Part shown: positions 1 to 18,990 of the stretch, one piece after another | How the letters are laid out: every line of letters starts with the position of its first letter | How positions within the stretch are numbered: position 1 is the first letter of the stretch | Assembly: GCA_000310025.1 (NCBI GenBank) | Contig: FN649743.1 | Coordinates: forward strand, 743,513 to 807,512 | DNA from: Ectocarpus siliculosus | Lineage: Eukaryota; Sar; Phaeophyceae; Ectocarpales; Ectocarpaceae | DNA length: 64,000 nucleotides | Reading direction: 5' to 3' | The notes under the pieces: generated by a model | What the model was told of the DNA's origin: nothing | What the model saw: only the letters and a program-made list of their open reading frames with translations | The model's database searches: none | Made by a program: the position numbers and the translations under genes

Positions 1-440
1 AGGGTTTTGTGTGTGTGGCCGTAGCGATATAACGTGAGAGCCCTCATATCGCCGTGGGGGTGGCATCCGCTGTCCCCATCCTGGACAGGGTGGGGGTGGA
101 TGGAAACGAGGGCTGCTCGCTCGCTCCTTGATTTTTTATCAGCGGGGGAAACCAGCCTTACATGTATGGTACCTTCTATTTAGTGTGGCTAGGGTTCAAG
201 TTACGTGGACGTGTAACTAAACCTCATTTTCTTCGGCTGGCAGTTTGTTTTTCTGAAGTGACGGCCAACTAACGCGCAATTTCTTAGACTAGCGATTTGG
301 TTTTCTTCAGTGGTGGGCACGTTCTGCATGCCCGCTTGCCTAACGTATGCTGTCTCACCTGTTGTGCGGAGGAGCGTTCTTTCGGCCAGGGGGCATCTAA
401 CAACAACAACCTTGTCATCTTTGTTGCCCCCCCCTCCCAG

Positions 441-7367
<6,927 letters not shown>

Positions 7368-9073
7368 GACGATGGCTGCTGCGCGAGCGACGTACGTTCA
7401 CTGCTGCTATAGCGGCAGAGTGCATATGCCCGGGTAGGCGTCTCTGGAGAGCGGTTCTGTCGTTGACTTCCGTCCTTTTGTGCACGGCGGAGTCGATGTA
7501 GGTTTCCCCGTGTACAGCTGTCACGGCGTGGCCTGTTCCCGGTGCAAGCTCGATCCAGGGGTGGAGAGAGTCGCGCGGATGTTGCATTACAGCGGTTCCC
7601 TCCCTCGGCCCGAATCCAGAGAACGCCACCAATGCTAGGTTGGTAGATCTTTGTATGCCGTGCGCGACGGTTGCGATTTTGTTCCGTGGTGGCGCGACCA
7701 ATGGCCGCGGCGTGCATTGGGGGCGCACCTTTTAGTGAAAGGACCTCTCTCCCGTCCGGGTGTATGACCCCCGTTTTTGGTGTCTCGCAGTCGATTGCAT
7801 GATGATGCAGAGATTGAGCCTTAGATGAACTCTCCCGGGTCCCTGAGTGAGTGTGATGGGCCGTTTGATATCTCGAAGGCGGGGACGGTATTGCGAGGGC
7901 GAAGTCGGACGGTTACTTACGTGAAACGCCTGCCCGCGAGGTGTTCCCGTCGCATTTTTTTTTTTTTCCGACGTTGGACGTGACGTCCTTTCGGTCTTGT
8001 GTGATATTAGGTACTGTCTGCGTGGACGTTGTTTCCTTGTTTGGATTCTTTTTTTTTCGGCGCAGATCTATGGAGAGGGATGTTTGTTCATCGCGGTGGT
8101 GTGGGCGTGCGAAGTCAAGGTTTTGTGCACAAAATGCCGCTGGTATTAGCTGTGCGGGTCGCCGGTGTTTTTGTGCGCGCCACGAAATTTGCCGAACTAT
8201 CGTCATCGTCGCGTGAGCATGACTTTGTGTGTCGGCGAAGAATGGGTGAGCGGTGTGTTGTGTGGAGATCATTTGCTCTCTCATCTGCCTGCTGTGGTGT
8301 ACGGAGTCGGCTCGCAGTGTGTATGTGCTTGATTGGTTGCGCGCGCTTGATAGTTTGTGCTCGGTGCCTGTTGTGTCTCGCTGGCTACCTACTACAGCAA
8401 CAGTCCTCTCGCGAGATATTTTCGACCACCCTTCATGGTCAATTATGAAGTATGTAATTCTGGAGTTGTGTTTCGCCACTCTTCGGGCCGAGCGAGCTCG
8501 GATGTTTTTGCACCACCATAGCAGTGTCCTTTCCGATATTTAATTGCCGCGCGTACCTTCTTTCAGATTTCCTCTCTGCTTTTCATGCACGAGAGGATAT
8601 GCCCCGGGATATCATCTGGTATCTGTAGAGGTACGGCATTTGCCTTTTATAATTGAGGTCTAAGCCTTTGGGCCTCCAATTTTATGTATTACTCCTTATT
8701 GTCGAAGATGAAAGGAGCGTGGTCGGTGACCGGTGGTTTTCTTGCTGCTTGGTTTGGTTCCGCTTGGCCTCGCGTGCCGGAAGCAGTTCATTGGCTGTGT
8801 GTTGTCGATCTGCTTTGTTCGGTCACCTACTTCGAGGTCTTTTGACTGTTTGAGGACTTTTTTTTTGTCTTGTTCTTCGCGTTTGGTGATGGGTGGTTGT
8901 TTTTCTGGATCGTTTACACGTGCAGTTCAAAGAGGATGTTGCCCCTGTTTTTTTCTTCTTCTTCTTCTTCCTTCTTGTTCGTTTTTTTGTAGTCTAGAGG
9001 CGAGCAGAGGGTTCTAGACTACATATCTGTCGTTGATTTGGTTTCTACTGACTTACATCGTGCTCTCAATCCC
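7368..9073. other. Intergenic, no gene seen
   Basis: Downstream flank of the beta-glucosidase gene. It holds T-rich tracts (for example 7956-7968 and 8046-8056) and TTC runs near 8956-8970. Short open frames here show no recognisable domain and no consistent splice borders. Confidence 0.5.
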
Positions 9074-11944
9074 GAGGTCACTGACGTTCGTTTGGCGCAA
9101 AAACCAAAGGTCATTGACGCTCGTTTGGCGCGAAACCCACAGGTCACTGACTTTCGTTTGGCGCCAAAAACAAAGGTCACTGGCTTTCATTTGGCGCGAA
9201 ATCCAGAGGTCACCGACTCTCGGTTGGCGCGAAATCCGGACATCATTGACTTTCGTTGACGCGAAAGTGTTACTGACTTTCGTTTGGTGAGAATCCGAAG
9301 GGCGCTGACTTTCGTTTGGACGGTACGAAATCCAGAAGTCACTGACTTTGGTTTGGGGCGAAATCCAGAGGTCATTGACTTTCGTTTGGCTGGCGCGAAA
9401 TCCAGAGGTGACTGACTTTGGTTTGGCTGGCGCGAAACTAGGACGTCACTGGCTTTCGTTTGGCGCGAAATCCCGAGGTAACTGACTTTCGTTTGGAGCG
9501 AACTCTAGAGGTCCCTGAACTTCGTTTGCCGCGAACTTCAGAGGCCACTCACTTTCGTTCGGCTTGCGCGAAATCCTGAGGTTACTCACATTCGTTCGGC
9601 TGGCGCGAAATCCAGAGGTCACTGAGTTTTGTATAGCGCGAAATCCAAAGGTGACTGATTTTCGTTTGGTGCCGCAACCAGATGTGACTGACTTTCGTTT
9701 GGCGCGAAATCCAGAGGTCACTGACTTTCGTTTGGCTCGAAATCAGGAGGTCTGCGACTTTCTTTTGGCGCAAATTCCGGAGGTCTGTGACTTTAGTTTG
9801 GCGCGAAATCCAAAGGAAATTATCTTTGGTTTGGCGCGAACTGCAGAGGTGACTGACTTTGGTTTTGGTGCAAAATCCAGAGGCCACTCTGACTTTCGTT
9901 TGGCTGGCGCCAAACCCGGAGGTCACTCACATTCATTCTTCTGGCGCGAAATCCAGAGGTCACTGCCTTTCGTTTGGCACGATATCACGAGGTCTGTGAC
10001 TTTCGTTTGGTGCGAAATCCAGAGGCCACTCACTTTCGTTCATCTAGGGCGAACTCCGGAGGTCACTCACATTCTTTCGGCTGGCGCGAAATCCAGAGGT
10101 CACTGACTTTGTTTGGCACGATATCACGAGGTCTGTGACTTTCGTTTGGCGCGAAATCCAAATGAAATTGTCTTTGGCCTAGCGCGAACTCCAGAGGTGA
10201 CTGATTGTGGTTTGGCGCAAAATCCAGAGACCACTGCCTTTCGTTTGGCTGGCCCGGAATCCAGAGGTCACTCACATTCATTCGGCTTGCGCGAAATCCA
10301 GAGGTCACTGACTTTCGTTTGCGCGAAATCCCGAGATCACTGACTTTCGTTTGGCGCCGAGGCCAGAGGTGACGACTGACTTTGGTTTGGCGCGAAATCC
10401 ACATGTCACTATCTTTGGTTTGGCGCAAAATCCAGATGTCACGGACTTTCGCTTGGCTGGCGCGAAATCCCTAGGTCGCTGATGTTCGTTTGGCGCGAAA
10501 TCCCGAGGTGGCCGTCTTTCGTTTGGCGCGAAATCCAAACGAAACTGTCTTTGGTTTGGCGCGAACTCCAGATGTGACTGGCTTTCGTTTGGCGTAAAAT
10601 CCAGAGGTCACCGACTTTCGTTTGGCTGGCGCAAAATCCGGCGGCCACTGTCTTTCGTTTGGCTGGCGCGAAATCCGGAGTTCACTCACATTCGTTCGGC
10701 TGGCGCGAAGTCCAGAGGTCACCGACTTTCGTTTGGCACGAAATCGCGAGCGAGGTCCCTGAATTCTGTTTGACGCGAAATCGCGAGGTCACTAACTTTC
10801 GTTTGGCGCGAAATCCCGAGCGAGGTCCCTGAATTTTGTTTGACGCGAAATCGCGAGGTCGCTAACTTTCGTTTGGCGCGAAATCCAAAGGTGACTGGCT
10901 TTCTTTTAGCATGAAATCCAAACGAAACTGATTTTGATTTGGGGGCAATAGCCAGACGCCACTGACCTTCGTTTGGCTGACGCGAAATCCGGAGGTCACT
11001 CACATTCGTGCGGCTGGCGCGAATCCAGAGGTCACTGACTTTCGTTCGGCGCGAAAAACCAAAGGTGACTGACTTTGGTTGGACGCAAAACCGAACGGCT
11101 CATGACTTTTCGTTTGGTCGGCGCGAAATCTGGAGGTCACTCACATTCGGTCGCCTGGCGCCCAATTCAGAGGTGATTGACTTTAGTTTAGCGCGAAAAA
11201 CCAAGATCACTGACATTCGTTTGGCGCCGAAACCAGATGTGACTGACTTTCGTTTGGCGCACAATCCAGAAGTCACTGACTTTCATTTGGCTGGGGCAAA
11301 ATTCAGAGGCAACTGACTTTCGTTTGGCTGGCGCGAAACTAGGACGTCACTGACTTTCGTTTGGCGCGAAATCCTGAGGTCACTGACTTTCGATTAGCCC
11401 GAAATCCCGAGCTCACTGACATTCGTTTGGCGCAAAATCCAGAGACCACTGATTTTCGTTTGGCTGGCGCGAAATCCGGAGGCCATTGTCTTTCGTTTGG
11501 CTGGAGCGAAATTTGGTTCACTCACATTCGTCCTGCTGGCGCGAAATCCAGAGTTCATTGACTGTTGTATAGCGCGAAAACCACCGGGGACTGACTGTCG
11601 TTTGGCGCGGAATTTAGAGGTGAATGACTTTCGTTTGGAGCGAACTCCAGAGGTCACCGACTTTCGTTTGGGGCGAAATCCCGCGGTCCCTGAATTCCGT
11701 TTGGCGCGAAATCCGGAGGTCTTTGACCTTCGTTTGGCGCGAAATCCAAACGAAACTGACTTTCATTCGGGGGCAATAGCCAGAGGCCACTGACTCTCGT
11801 TTGGCTGGCCCAAAATCCAGAGGTCACTCACATTCGTGCGGCTGGCGCGAATCCAGAGGTCACTGACTTTCGTTCGGCGCGAAAAACCAAAGGTGACTGA
11901 CTTTGGTTTGGCGCGAAATCGAGCGGCCACTGACTTTCGTTTAG
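9074..11944 (+). repeat. Left array of a 33-bp minisatellite
   Basis: Roughly 80 degenerate tandem copies. A typical unit is ggtcactgacttt followed by cgtttggcgcgaaatccaga, with a basic period of 33 bp; many copies carry a 4-bp ggct insertion giving 37 bp. Each unit contains TTTCG...CGAAA, a 5-bp inverted repeat around TTTGGCG. Since 33 bp is 11 codons, frames stay open on both strands and translate as 11-residue motifs (such as DFRLARNPEVT); these are not treated as genes. The same unit recurs in reverse orientation at 12901-14708. Confidence 0.95.
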
Positions 11945-12319
11945 CTGGCGGCTGCCCTTGACGGCGCCGTATCAGCGCTGGAGAGCACTCTGTTATTGGC
12001 CGCTGTCCGTGTACAGCAGCATAGCAGTAGCCTGCACACAGGCTTCGATATGGGCCTTGGCTACCCCATTTCTCTCTGGAAGAACTCGCGTGCGTATGAC
12101 AACTTTTCTCGTCTATGCGATGAGGAAATGGAAGCCTGGTCGATCCTCAAGGTATGCTCTTGCTGCTTCCATATTGCTTGGCGCCACCCAGCTCTTCATG
12201 ACTGATTGAAGTAAGAGGGGGCTGGAGTGCGTACCCGTCGGCTTAAACCTGCTGAGCTTTCTCCAGACTCTCTCAAACGTGGAGCGAGAAAACATTGCCA
12301 GCCGGTGGTTCCCGCTCAG
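11945..12319 (+). CDS. Two exon-like segments between the inverted arrays, product unknown
   Basis: Segment one, 11945-12151, is 69 codons open in one frame with a ttcgtttag acceptor and a gtatgc donor (phase 0 at both ends). It includes GLGYPISLWKNSRAYDNFSR and ends CDEEMEAWSILK. Segment two ends at 12319 with donor gtattg and contains TLSNVERENIASRWFPL. It starts either at 12267 after tttctccag or earlier, at about 12228, in the same frame. Composition is protein-like and unlike the flanking repeat. No family was recognised. It could be cargo of a mobile element, or exons of a larger gene whose introns carry the arrays; partners outside the arrays were not found. Start and stop codons are not defined. 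Confidence 0.4.
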
Positions 12320-12900
12320 GTATTGCAGATGATGCTGGAGAGATCGTCGTTGAATACGAAAAGTGATCCCATGTGCGTGTGGTACACTGCTTTACCAATT
12401 AACCGTAGGACTCGACTATTTGTTGCAGCAATACTACTACTGTTGCACGGAGTTGTTCTTCAATGCGGAATAGTCAAAGTCCTCGCATTGAGCAGACATG
12501 CACTGTGGACACTGCTGCTGTAGTCTGCTGGCGTATGTTTGCCCGCCTCCTCTGTCAGTGCCCGCTCCTCCGGGGCAGGTTCCTCCAACACTAGAAAATA
12601 GTTGGTTCCGAGCGAAGGACTTCGAGCTTTGACCCAAACACACAAAGATTGATTGATACTTCGGGTGAGGTTTGCTCGTGATTGTGTGGAAATATGAGCA
12701 GCTTGGCCAAGGAAGACTGACATGGAAGGGTCTACAGAGGTAAGGCTTGCTGTATGGAACGTGCCCATACGTAGGGCATTTTTTTTTATGTTGAACCATT
12801 GGACCTAAAAACAAAACATCTACGTTTTGAAGGGGCAGAACCGGGTAGATACCCGTCCTCCCACCAATTACATGTCGATTATATTGGACATTATGTAGGA
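12320..12900. other. Central spacer, no gene seen
   Basis: Remainder of the segment between the inverted arrays. Frames are open on the minus strand for up to about 100 codons without recognisable content. A T run lies at 12781-12787. Confidence 0.4.
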
Positions 12901-14708
12901 CCTCTGGATTTCGCGCGAAACGAAAGTCAGCAACCTTTGGTTTTCGCGCCAAACGAAAGTCAGTCACCTTTCATTTTCGCGCCAAACCTAAGTCAATAAC
13001 CTTTGGTTGTCGCGCTAAACGAAAGTCAGTCACCTTTCTTTGTTTTTCGCGTCAAACGAAAGTCAGTGACGTTTGGATTTCGCGCCACACGGAAGTCAGT
13101 AAAGTTTGGAATTTTTACCTACCGAATGTCAGTGACCTTTGGTTTTCGAGCCAAACGAAAAGTCAGCCACCTGTGAATTTCGCCCCAAGCGAAAGTCACC
13201 GACGTCTGGATTTCGCGCCAGCCAGACGAATGTGAGTGGCCATTGGCTTTTGCTCCGGCCAAACGAAAGTCAGTGACGTTTTGTGTCGCGCCAAACGAAA
13301 ACCAGTCAAGTTTGGAATGTTTGCCTACCGAATGTCAGTAACCTTTGTTATTCGAGCCAAACGAAAGTCAGTGACCTCGGGATTTCGCGCCGGCCAAATG
13401 ATTGTCCGTGACCTCTGGATTTCGCGCCAAACGAAAGTCGTTCACCTTTGTGTTTCGCCCCATACGAAAGTCAGTCACCTTTGGTTTTCGCGCCAGCCAA
13501 ACGAAGGTCAGTGACCTTTGGTTTTGGCGCCAAGCGAAAGCCAGTCACCTCAGGATTTCGCGCGAAACGAAAGACAGTGACGTTTGGATTTCGCGCCCAA
13601 CGAAAGTCAGCGACCTCAGGATTTGGCGCCAGTGGAATGATAGTCCGTGACCTCTGGGTTTCGCGCCAAACAAAAGTGAGTCACCTGTGAATTTCGCCCA
13701 AAATGAAAGCCACTGATGTCTGGATTTCTCGCTAGCCTAATGAATGTGAGTGACCTCGGCATTTGCTCCAGCCAAACCAAAATCAGTCACCTCTCGTTTC
13801 GGCGCCAAACGAAAGTCAGTCACCTCTGGAGTTCGCGCCAAACCAAAGTCGGCGACCTCTGGATTTTGCGCCAAACGAACGAATGTGAGTGACCTCCGGA
13901 TTTCGCGCCAGCCAAACAAGAGTCAGTGGCGTCTGGATTTTGCGCCAGACCAAAGTCAGTCACCTTTGCTTTTCGCGCCAGCCAAACGAAAGTCAGTCAC
14001 CGTTGGTTATCGCGCAAACTAAAGTCAGCGACCTCTGGATTTCGCGCCAGCCGAACGAATGTGAGTGACCTCCGGATTTTGCGCCAAACCAAAATCAGTC
14101 ACCTCTGGAGTTGGCGCCAAACCAAAGACATTTTCGTTTGGATTTCGCGCCAAACGAACATCAGCCACACCTTTGGATTTCGCGCCAAACGAAAGTCAAA
14201 GACCGCGGGATTTGGCGCCAAATGAATGTCAGTGACCTCAGGATTTCGCGCCAAACGAAAGTCAGTCTCGTTTGGATTTCACGCCAAACCAAAGTCAGTC
14301 ACCTTTGGATTTCGCGCCAACCAAAGTCAGTAACCTCTGGAGTTCGCGCCAAACCAAAGTCGGTGATCTCGGGATTTCGCGCCAAACGAACGTCAGCGAC
14401 CTCTGGATTCCGCCCCAAACGAAAGTCAGTCACCGTTGGTTTTCGCGCTATACAACAGTCAGTGAACTCTGAATTTCGCGCCAGCCGAACGAATGTGAGT
14501 GACCTCCGGCTTTCGCGCCAGCCGCACGAATGTGAGTGACCTCTGGATTTCGCGCCAGCCAAACGAAAATCAGTGACATCCGGATGCGCCAAACGAAAGT
14601 CAATCACCTCTGGTTTCGGTCACCGTTGGTTTTCGCGCAATCTTAAGTCAGTGACCTCTGGATTTCGAGCCAGCCGAACGAATGTGAGTGACCTCCGGAT
14701 TTCGCGCC
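12901..14708 (-). repeat. Right array of the 33-bp minisatellite, inverted
   Basis: About 50 copies of the reverse complement of the left-array unit, beginning cctctggatttcgcgc and ending ggatttcgcgcc at 14708. Period and 4-bp insertion variants (cagc added after cgcgc) match the left array. With the left array it makes an imperfect inverted repeat with arms of 2.9 and 1.8 kb. Confidence 0.95.
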
Positions 14709-17194
14709 GCGTACTTGACTCGATCCGTTGTCCTCCACCATACCCACACACACTTGCCACATCCACCCACCTTTTCTCCCTGCCGTCCTGGTGGAATATA
14801 GCCCGATGAGCTTGACGGGCGCGAGTCAGGAGCCGTCCTGTAGGTGGTGGTGGATCACTCCCAGTCTTGTGTCTTGCAGGTTCACTCGCTACCCGCTCGC
14901 TCGCCTCCTTCCTGCTACTGCTGCTTCTCGGTGTCTCGGTGCCACTGTGCCTGTGTGTCTCTGCGCCTGTCTCGCTGTTTCTCTCGTTCACGCCTCTCTC
15001 TCTCATCTTCTCCCCTCTCCCCCATCTCTCCCTTCCGAACCGGTTCGGACCAAACGTAGCGTAACGCCACCTCCACTATCTTGAAATCGTTTTTAAATTG
15101 TATCCTGCTGCTACTCAGGCGGCTCCAGAATGGGAAAGATGAGGAGTAGGAGGAGGAAGAGAAGGAGGAGGTGGACACTGAAAATCTACCTCGGGAGATG
15201 TGGAGGTGAGATCGGCGGCGGTGGGTCGTGTGCTTGCATGACAGAGAGCGGCTTTTTTTGGTCGCGTGGATCCACAGCGTGATGGGCAAGCACGCTCACA
15301 CAAGTACCTACTTTAGCACGCTGCTGCTGCTGGAACATCGTGGATAGAGGACATCAAAGCACAGCCGTACAAAATCATTGCTGCTGCCGCCGCCGCCCGC
15401 CGCTGCTGCCGCTGATAATGCTGCGTTTCCTCCGTCTTCATCAGATCAGCAATGTCGACTACTGTGCTGTAGACTGGAGACTAGTCTAGATTTCACGCAA
15501 AGGTCGTTCTAGAGAAAGATTCAAGAGATTTTTCGGGTGGTTTTCTCGCTGTTGGCAGTACAGCAGTCGCTGCGGTAAGTACAGTCACGTCATTGCCTGC
15601 TGTTGTACTCATGTACCCAAAGGAAGAGGCTGCGGTATCTCCGCACGCACCAGGGTAAGTAACACCAGCAGCCCGTTGTAGCTCCCGTGGGTGTGTCATA
15701 TCCCTGAGCCGCTGGCATGACAAGATATGGTGCAGTTTATGCCTCTCGCGCACGCTGTCATTGTACACACACAGGCCTGTGTGACCCCAACCTACTGTCT
15801 ATGTGTCGATGATGTTGCCGTTGTCTTACACTGACGTGTGTCGCGCCGGCGAGAGAGCTTAACATCGCCGAACCGATCGGTGTATTGAGCTACACTACAG
15901 TAATCGAGTAATGGAGCTTGTTGTGTCGCTCGCTCCCTTCAGCACTCATGCGGCAGCCTCAATCTGCCTTCACGAGAGACAACGCAGCACAGCATCATTG
16001 TGAGCACATGCGTGTTATCTAGGGGTCTCGTTTTCTAGGCCGGCTGGTCGGAAGCCTAGCGCGACCTACGCTCAACCTCCGCTGCAATAGGTGAGAAGCT
16101 GTGTACTGGTCTGACTGATACAACGGTCGGGTTCACAAAACGCGGCGAAACCGGTCTGTTGAATGGGGGGAGGGGGTGGTCAAAACACGGAGCCTCTAAA
16201 TGACGTGCCGTGCATACATCGACATAGCTCACCGCACAGGTTGGGCACGCTGGCTGCTGCCTGCCCTGGGTGTTTGCTGCTGACTTTGTGGAGACAGCCA
16301 AATAGGGCGGGAAACCTGACTCGAGCGCGAACACGTCCGTTCTTTGGAAGGTGCGCGGGCGTCTGGATTTGTTATCTGTTTTCCTCGTGGGTGGCCATTG
16401 TAGAACACGTGTTTGAACCCGGGAACCTATACCGCAGGGGATCACACTTTTGTTGCAGCGAGCGTAGCTGTTGTTGCGGACTTGACTCGAACTTCCAGTT
16501 CAGTAGCCACAGCGAGCCGTGAGCTTGGCTTCGAGAAAACCTCCGCTGTATCGCTGTTGGCGAAGAACGCCCAAATATTGGACAGAGGGGGGAACAGACA
16601 AAGCTCGGTGTGCTCGTGTCCATCTCCGACGTTGTCCGTTGGTTGATTTGGTTCGTTCGGTGTGTTGCGTACAATAGATGTCACCGAATGGACATGTGTA
16701 CGCACCCCGTCGGCGTTGAGATCGACCGCTGTCGTCATGTACCAGCTCTAGTGTTCCCGTACCCTGCACCTTCGACGACGCACTATACGTGAGACGTGTG
16801 CATAGACTATTTTCTTGTTCGCGGTGTGTGAGTTGGTCGTCGTCGGCAGCACCTGCAACGTATGCACGCATGGCGTATGCTATGTACATAGGCTTGGCGG
16901 GAGGGTCCGTTACGTATGCATACTCTGCCGCTGAGTGGTGCCCTGCTGGCGTACTGTTGGCCCCTGCATCACAGCTGTATCGCGGTATCTACTTGCGGGG
17001 ATGGCACAAGTGCAGGTTTCTCTGTCCAAACGCACCCGCCTCTCCCGCCCCTAATCAAGTCAAGTACTACTTGCAGGAGAGGCGGCGATACCAGAAGAAG
17101 GATGCAGGAATATGTGCAGCAGTTTCCCCTCATAGATTGCTTTCGCACGTATGGCCCTGCAGGCGGTAGGCACAGGCGCGGATAGTTCACACCA
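14709..17194. other. No confident gene; a few weak exon-like stretches
   Basis: Contains a pyrimidine-rich tract (14920-15040), a GAG/GGA-rich tract (15140-15175) and a CTG/GCC triplet tract (15380-15412). A 16459-16646 stretch after a tttgttgcag acceptor reads as RELGFEKTSAVSLLAKNAQ on the plus strand, but the minus strand is equally open. No domain was identified. Confidence 0.4.
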
Positions 17195-17362
17195 ATGGCA
17201 ACCAATGGTACATACCGTTTCGTGCCGGCTGCGAAATATCAGGAGGGGTTTGGAAGATCTACACAACACTCCCGAGAGGAAATCCTCGATTGGTTCAGAA
17301 ACGATGCTACTGCTGCTGAATACGTGTGGTGTACGGCGGTACGTTGCTACAATAACCGTGGG
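17195..17362 (+). CDS. Candidate coding exon, product unknown
   Basis: ATG 17195 opens a frame of 56 codons with protein-like composition (REEILDWFRNDATAAEYVW inside), followed by a gtatgc donor at 17363; an in-frame stop comes at 17369-17371. Neighbouring exons were not identified. It may be a first exon, a short independent gene or a remnant. Confidence 0.3.
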
Positions 17363-18114
17363 GTATGCTAGAGGTCTCTTTCTGTCTCTCTCTCTGATCC
17401 TCGTTGTTCTTGACGTATATGCATGTTGTGTCTGACTTTCTGGGAACAATCTCAAGACGTCCGCGGAATGCATGCAGTAGTCTGCATGTATACCCCCGAG
17501 GTGCATTCATGAGTGTTGCTTGAAGTCGAGAGCGTCGGAACTACGGGACACATCGGCGCCTCTAGCAAGCAGCTGGTAACAAGGGGGCTCATGGGAGGCA
17601 ATCTATAACTGGATTGGAGGGGGGGCGGTCTGTTGTAGTCTACTTGGTGAAACCTGCTTCTTTTTTTGTAGGATTTAATCACTCGCGTTATATTATCAGT
17701 CTACCGTATACGACACAAGATAACACACCCCCTGGACCGATTTTTCAAGCCCGATTTATCAACAGCAGAAAGAGTCGCAGCGCCGAAAACGGCGGCGTTC
17801 AAGTCGTCTGGCCGAGAGCTCTCCGACAACGTATCGTTTCGTTCACGCATCATCTTCGCCTTGGCGTGGTCGAGCTTTGAAAATCGCTCCAGGCGGTGTG
17901 TTATCTTGTGCCTTATACGGTATACACCTCTGCGTAATATCGTTGCAGTCTGTGGTACTAGGGATATAATAAGTAACGCTTCGAGGTAAATATATTTAAC
18001 TACATGTATGTATGACCTCCCTGAATGCTACTTTAATACAATCGACCCTTAGGCCAAACTGGATTGAGAGCACGAAGTAACACATGGGCGAGGTGTACCG
18101 TAGAAGGCGGAGAT

Positions 18115-18365
18115 ATGGCACCGGGTGCGATCGTTTTTAAATATGTTCCTCATTTTTTTGTTTCGCACCCCGGTTGCGATCTCTCCGACCCGTGCCATCT
18201 CTCCGACCCCGGTGCGGAAATGCAATTCAATCATTTCGTTGAGCTTTTTGCCCCGGTGCGATCTCTCCGACCGGGGTGATGCGCCAGAAAGCACACACAG
18301 CGGGCCGACTGGTGCTCGGCCGTGTCGTGTGCACGCACCCCGGTGCCATCTCCCCGAGCGATACC
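18115..18365. repeat. Palindrome-rich repeat, copy 1
   Basis: Contains several copies of ggtgcgatctctccgacc and variants (gtgccatctctccgac, ggtgccatctccccgag) around an AT-rich core, ggaaatgcaattcaatcat. The same modules recur at 18860-18990. Confidence 0.6.
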
Positions 18366-18859
18366 ACAACTCCGCCTCGGTACATGGTACCAGTGTATCC
18401 ACAAGCAGGCTTGTGCAGTGTAGGTACCGTTGTGCTGACTGGGAGGACGCCGGTAACGGCACCATAGGCTGGTGCGTAGCAGCTTTCCATGCCGCGAATG
18501 GTCATGCGTTTGGGCGCGAGTCTGGCTATGATGGCGTGACAAGGACAACAAACGATTTGGTTTCCACCTGAGGTACCGGTACACGTGGTATCGCCAGGTA
18601 GTCTCCCGCCTTCGTTTCGGTCTTCCTCTGCGAACACCCTACGTACGCAGCAGTACATTGAAAATCTTTGTGTGTTTGGTTGTTTGGTTGGCAACTTCCA
18701 CACCAACCAAATAACAACTATTAATAACATCCCGCGTGAACCGCGACCGTTTAGTCATACCTAGAGGAGTGGCGCCCCACTGACTGGCACCGTCCCCACA
18801 TGTAAAACCACGCGTTGTGCCTCTTTCCACCAGCTCAACAAGAACTCAATCTTGGATTT

Positions 18860-18990
18860 GGGAGTCGGCGAGATCGCACCCGGTGCGATCTCACCGACCT
18901 TGGTGGGGAAATCGAATTAAATTATGCCATTCTTGGCTTTTTTTTTCACACCCAGGTGCCATCTCCCCGACCGGGTCCATCTCTCCGCAT
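18860..18990. repeat. Palindrome-rich repeat, copy 2
   Basis: Centred on 18880/18881 is a near-perfect palindrome: gagatcgcacc directly followed by cggtgcgatctc, extended by imperfect gtcgg/ccgac arms. It is followed by ggggaaatcgaattaaatta and a T run, as in copy 1, then by ggtgccatctccccgacc. A small non-autonomous inverted-repeat transposon is possible. Confidence 0.6.

Noticed and set aside
9564-10106. 180-codon plus-strand frame and many similar frames on both strands at 9.0-14.6 kb
   Set aside because: Translation of the 33-bp minisatellite; frames exist on both strands and break at 4-bp insertions.
9074-14708. CRISPR-like array
   Set aside because: The repeats are directly adjacent and degenerate with no unique spacers, and the locus is eukaryotic.
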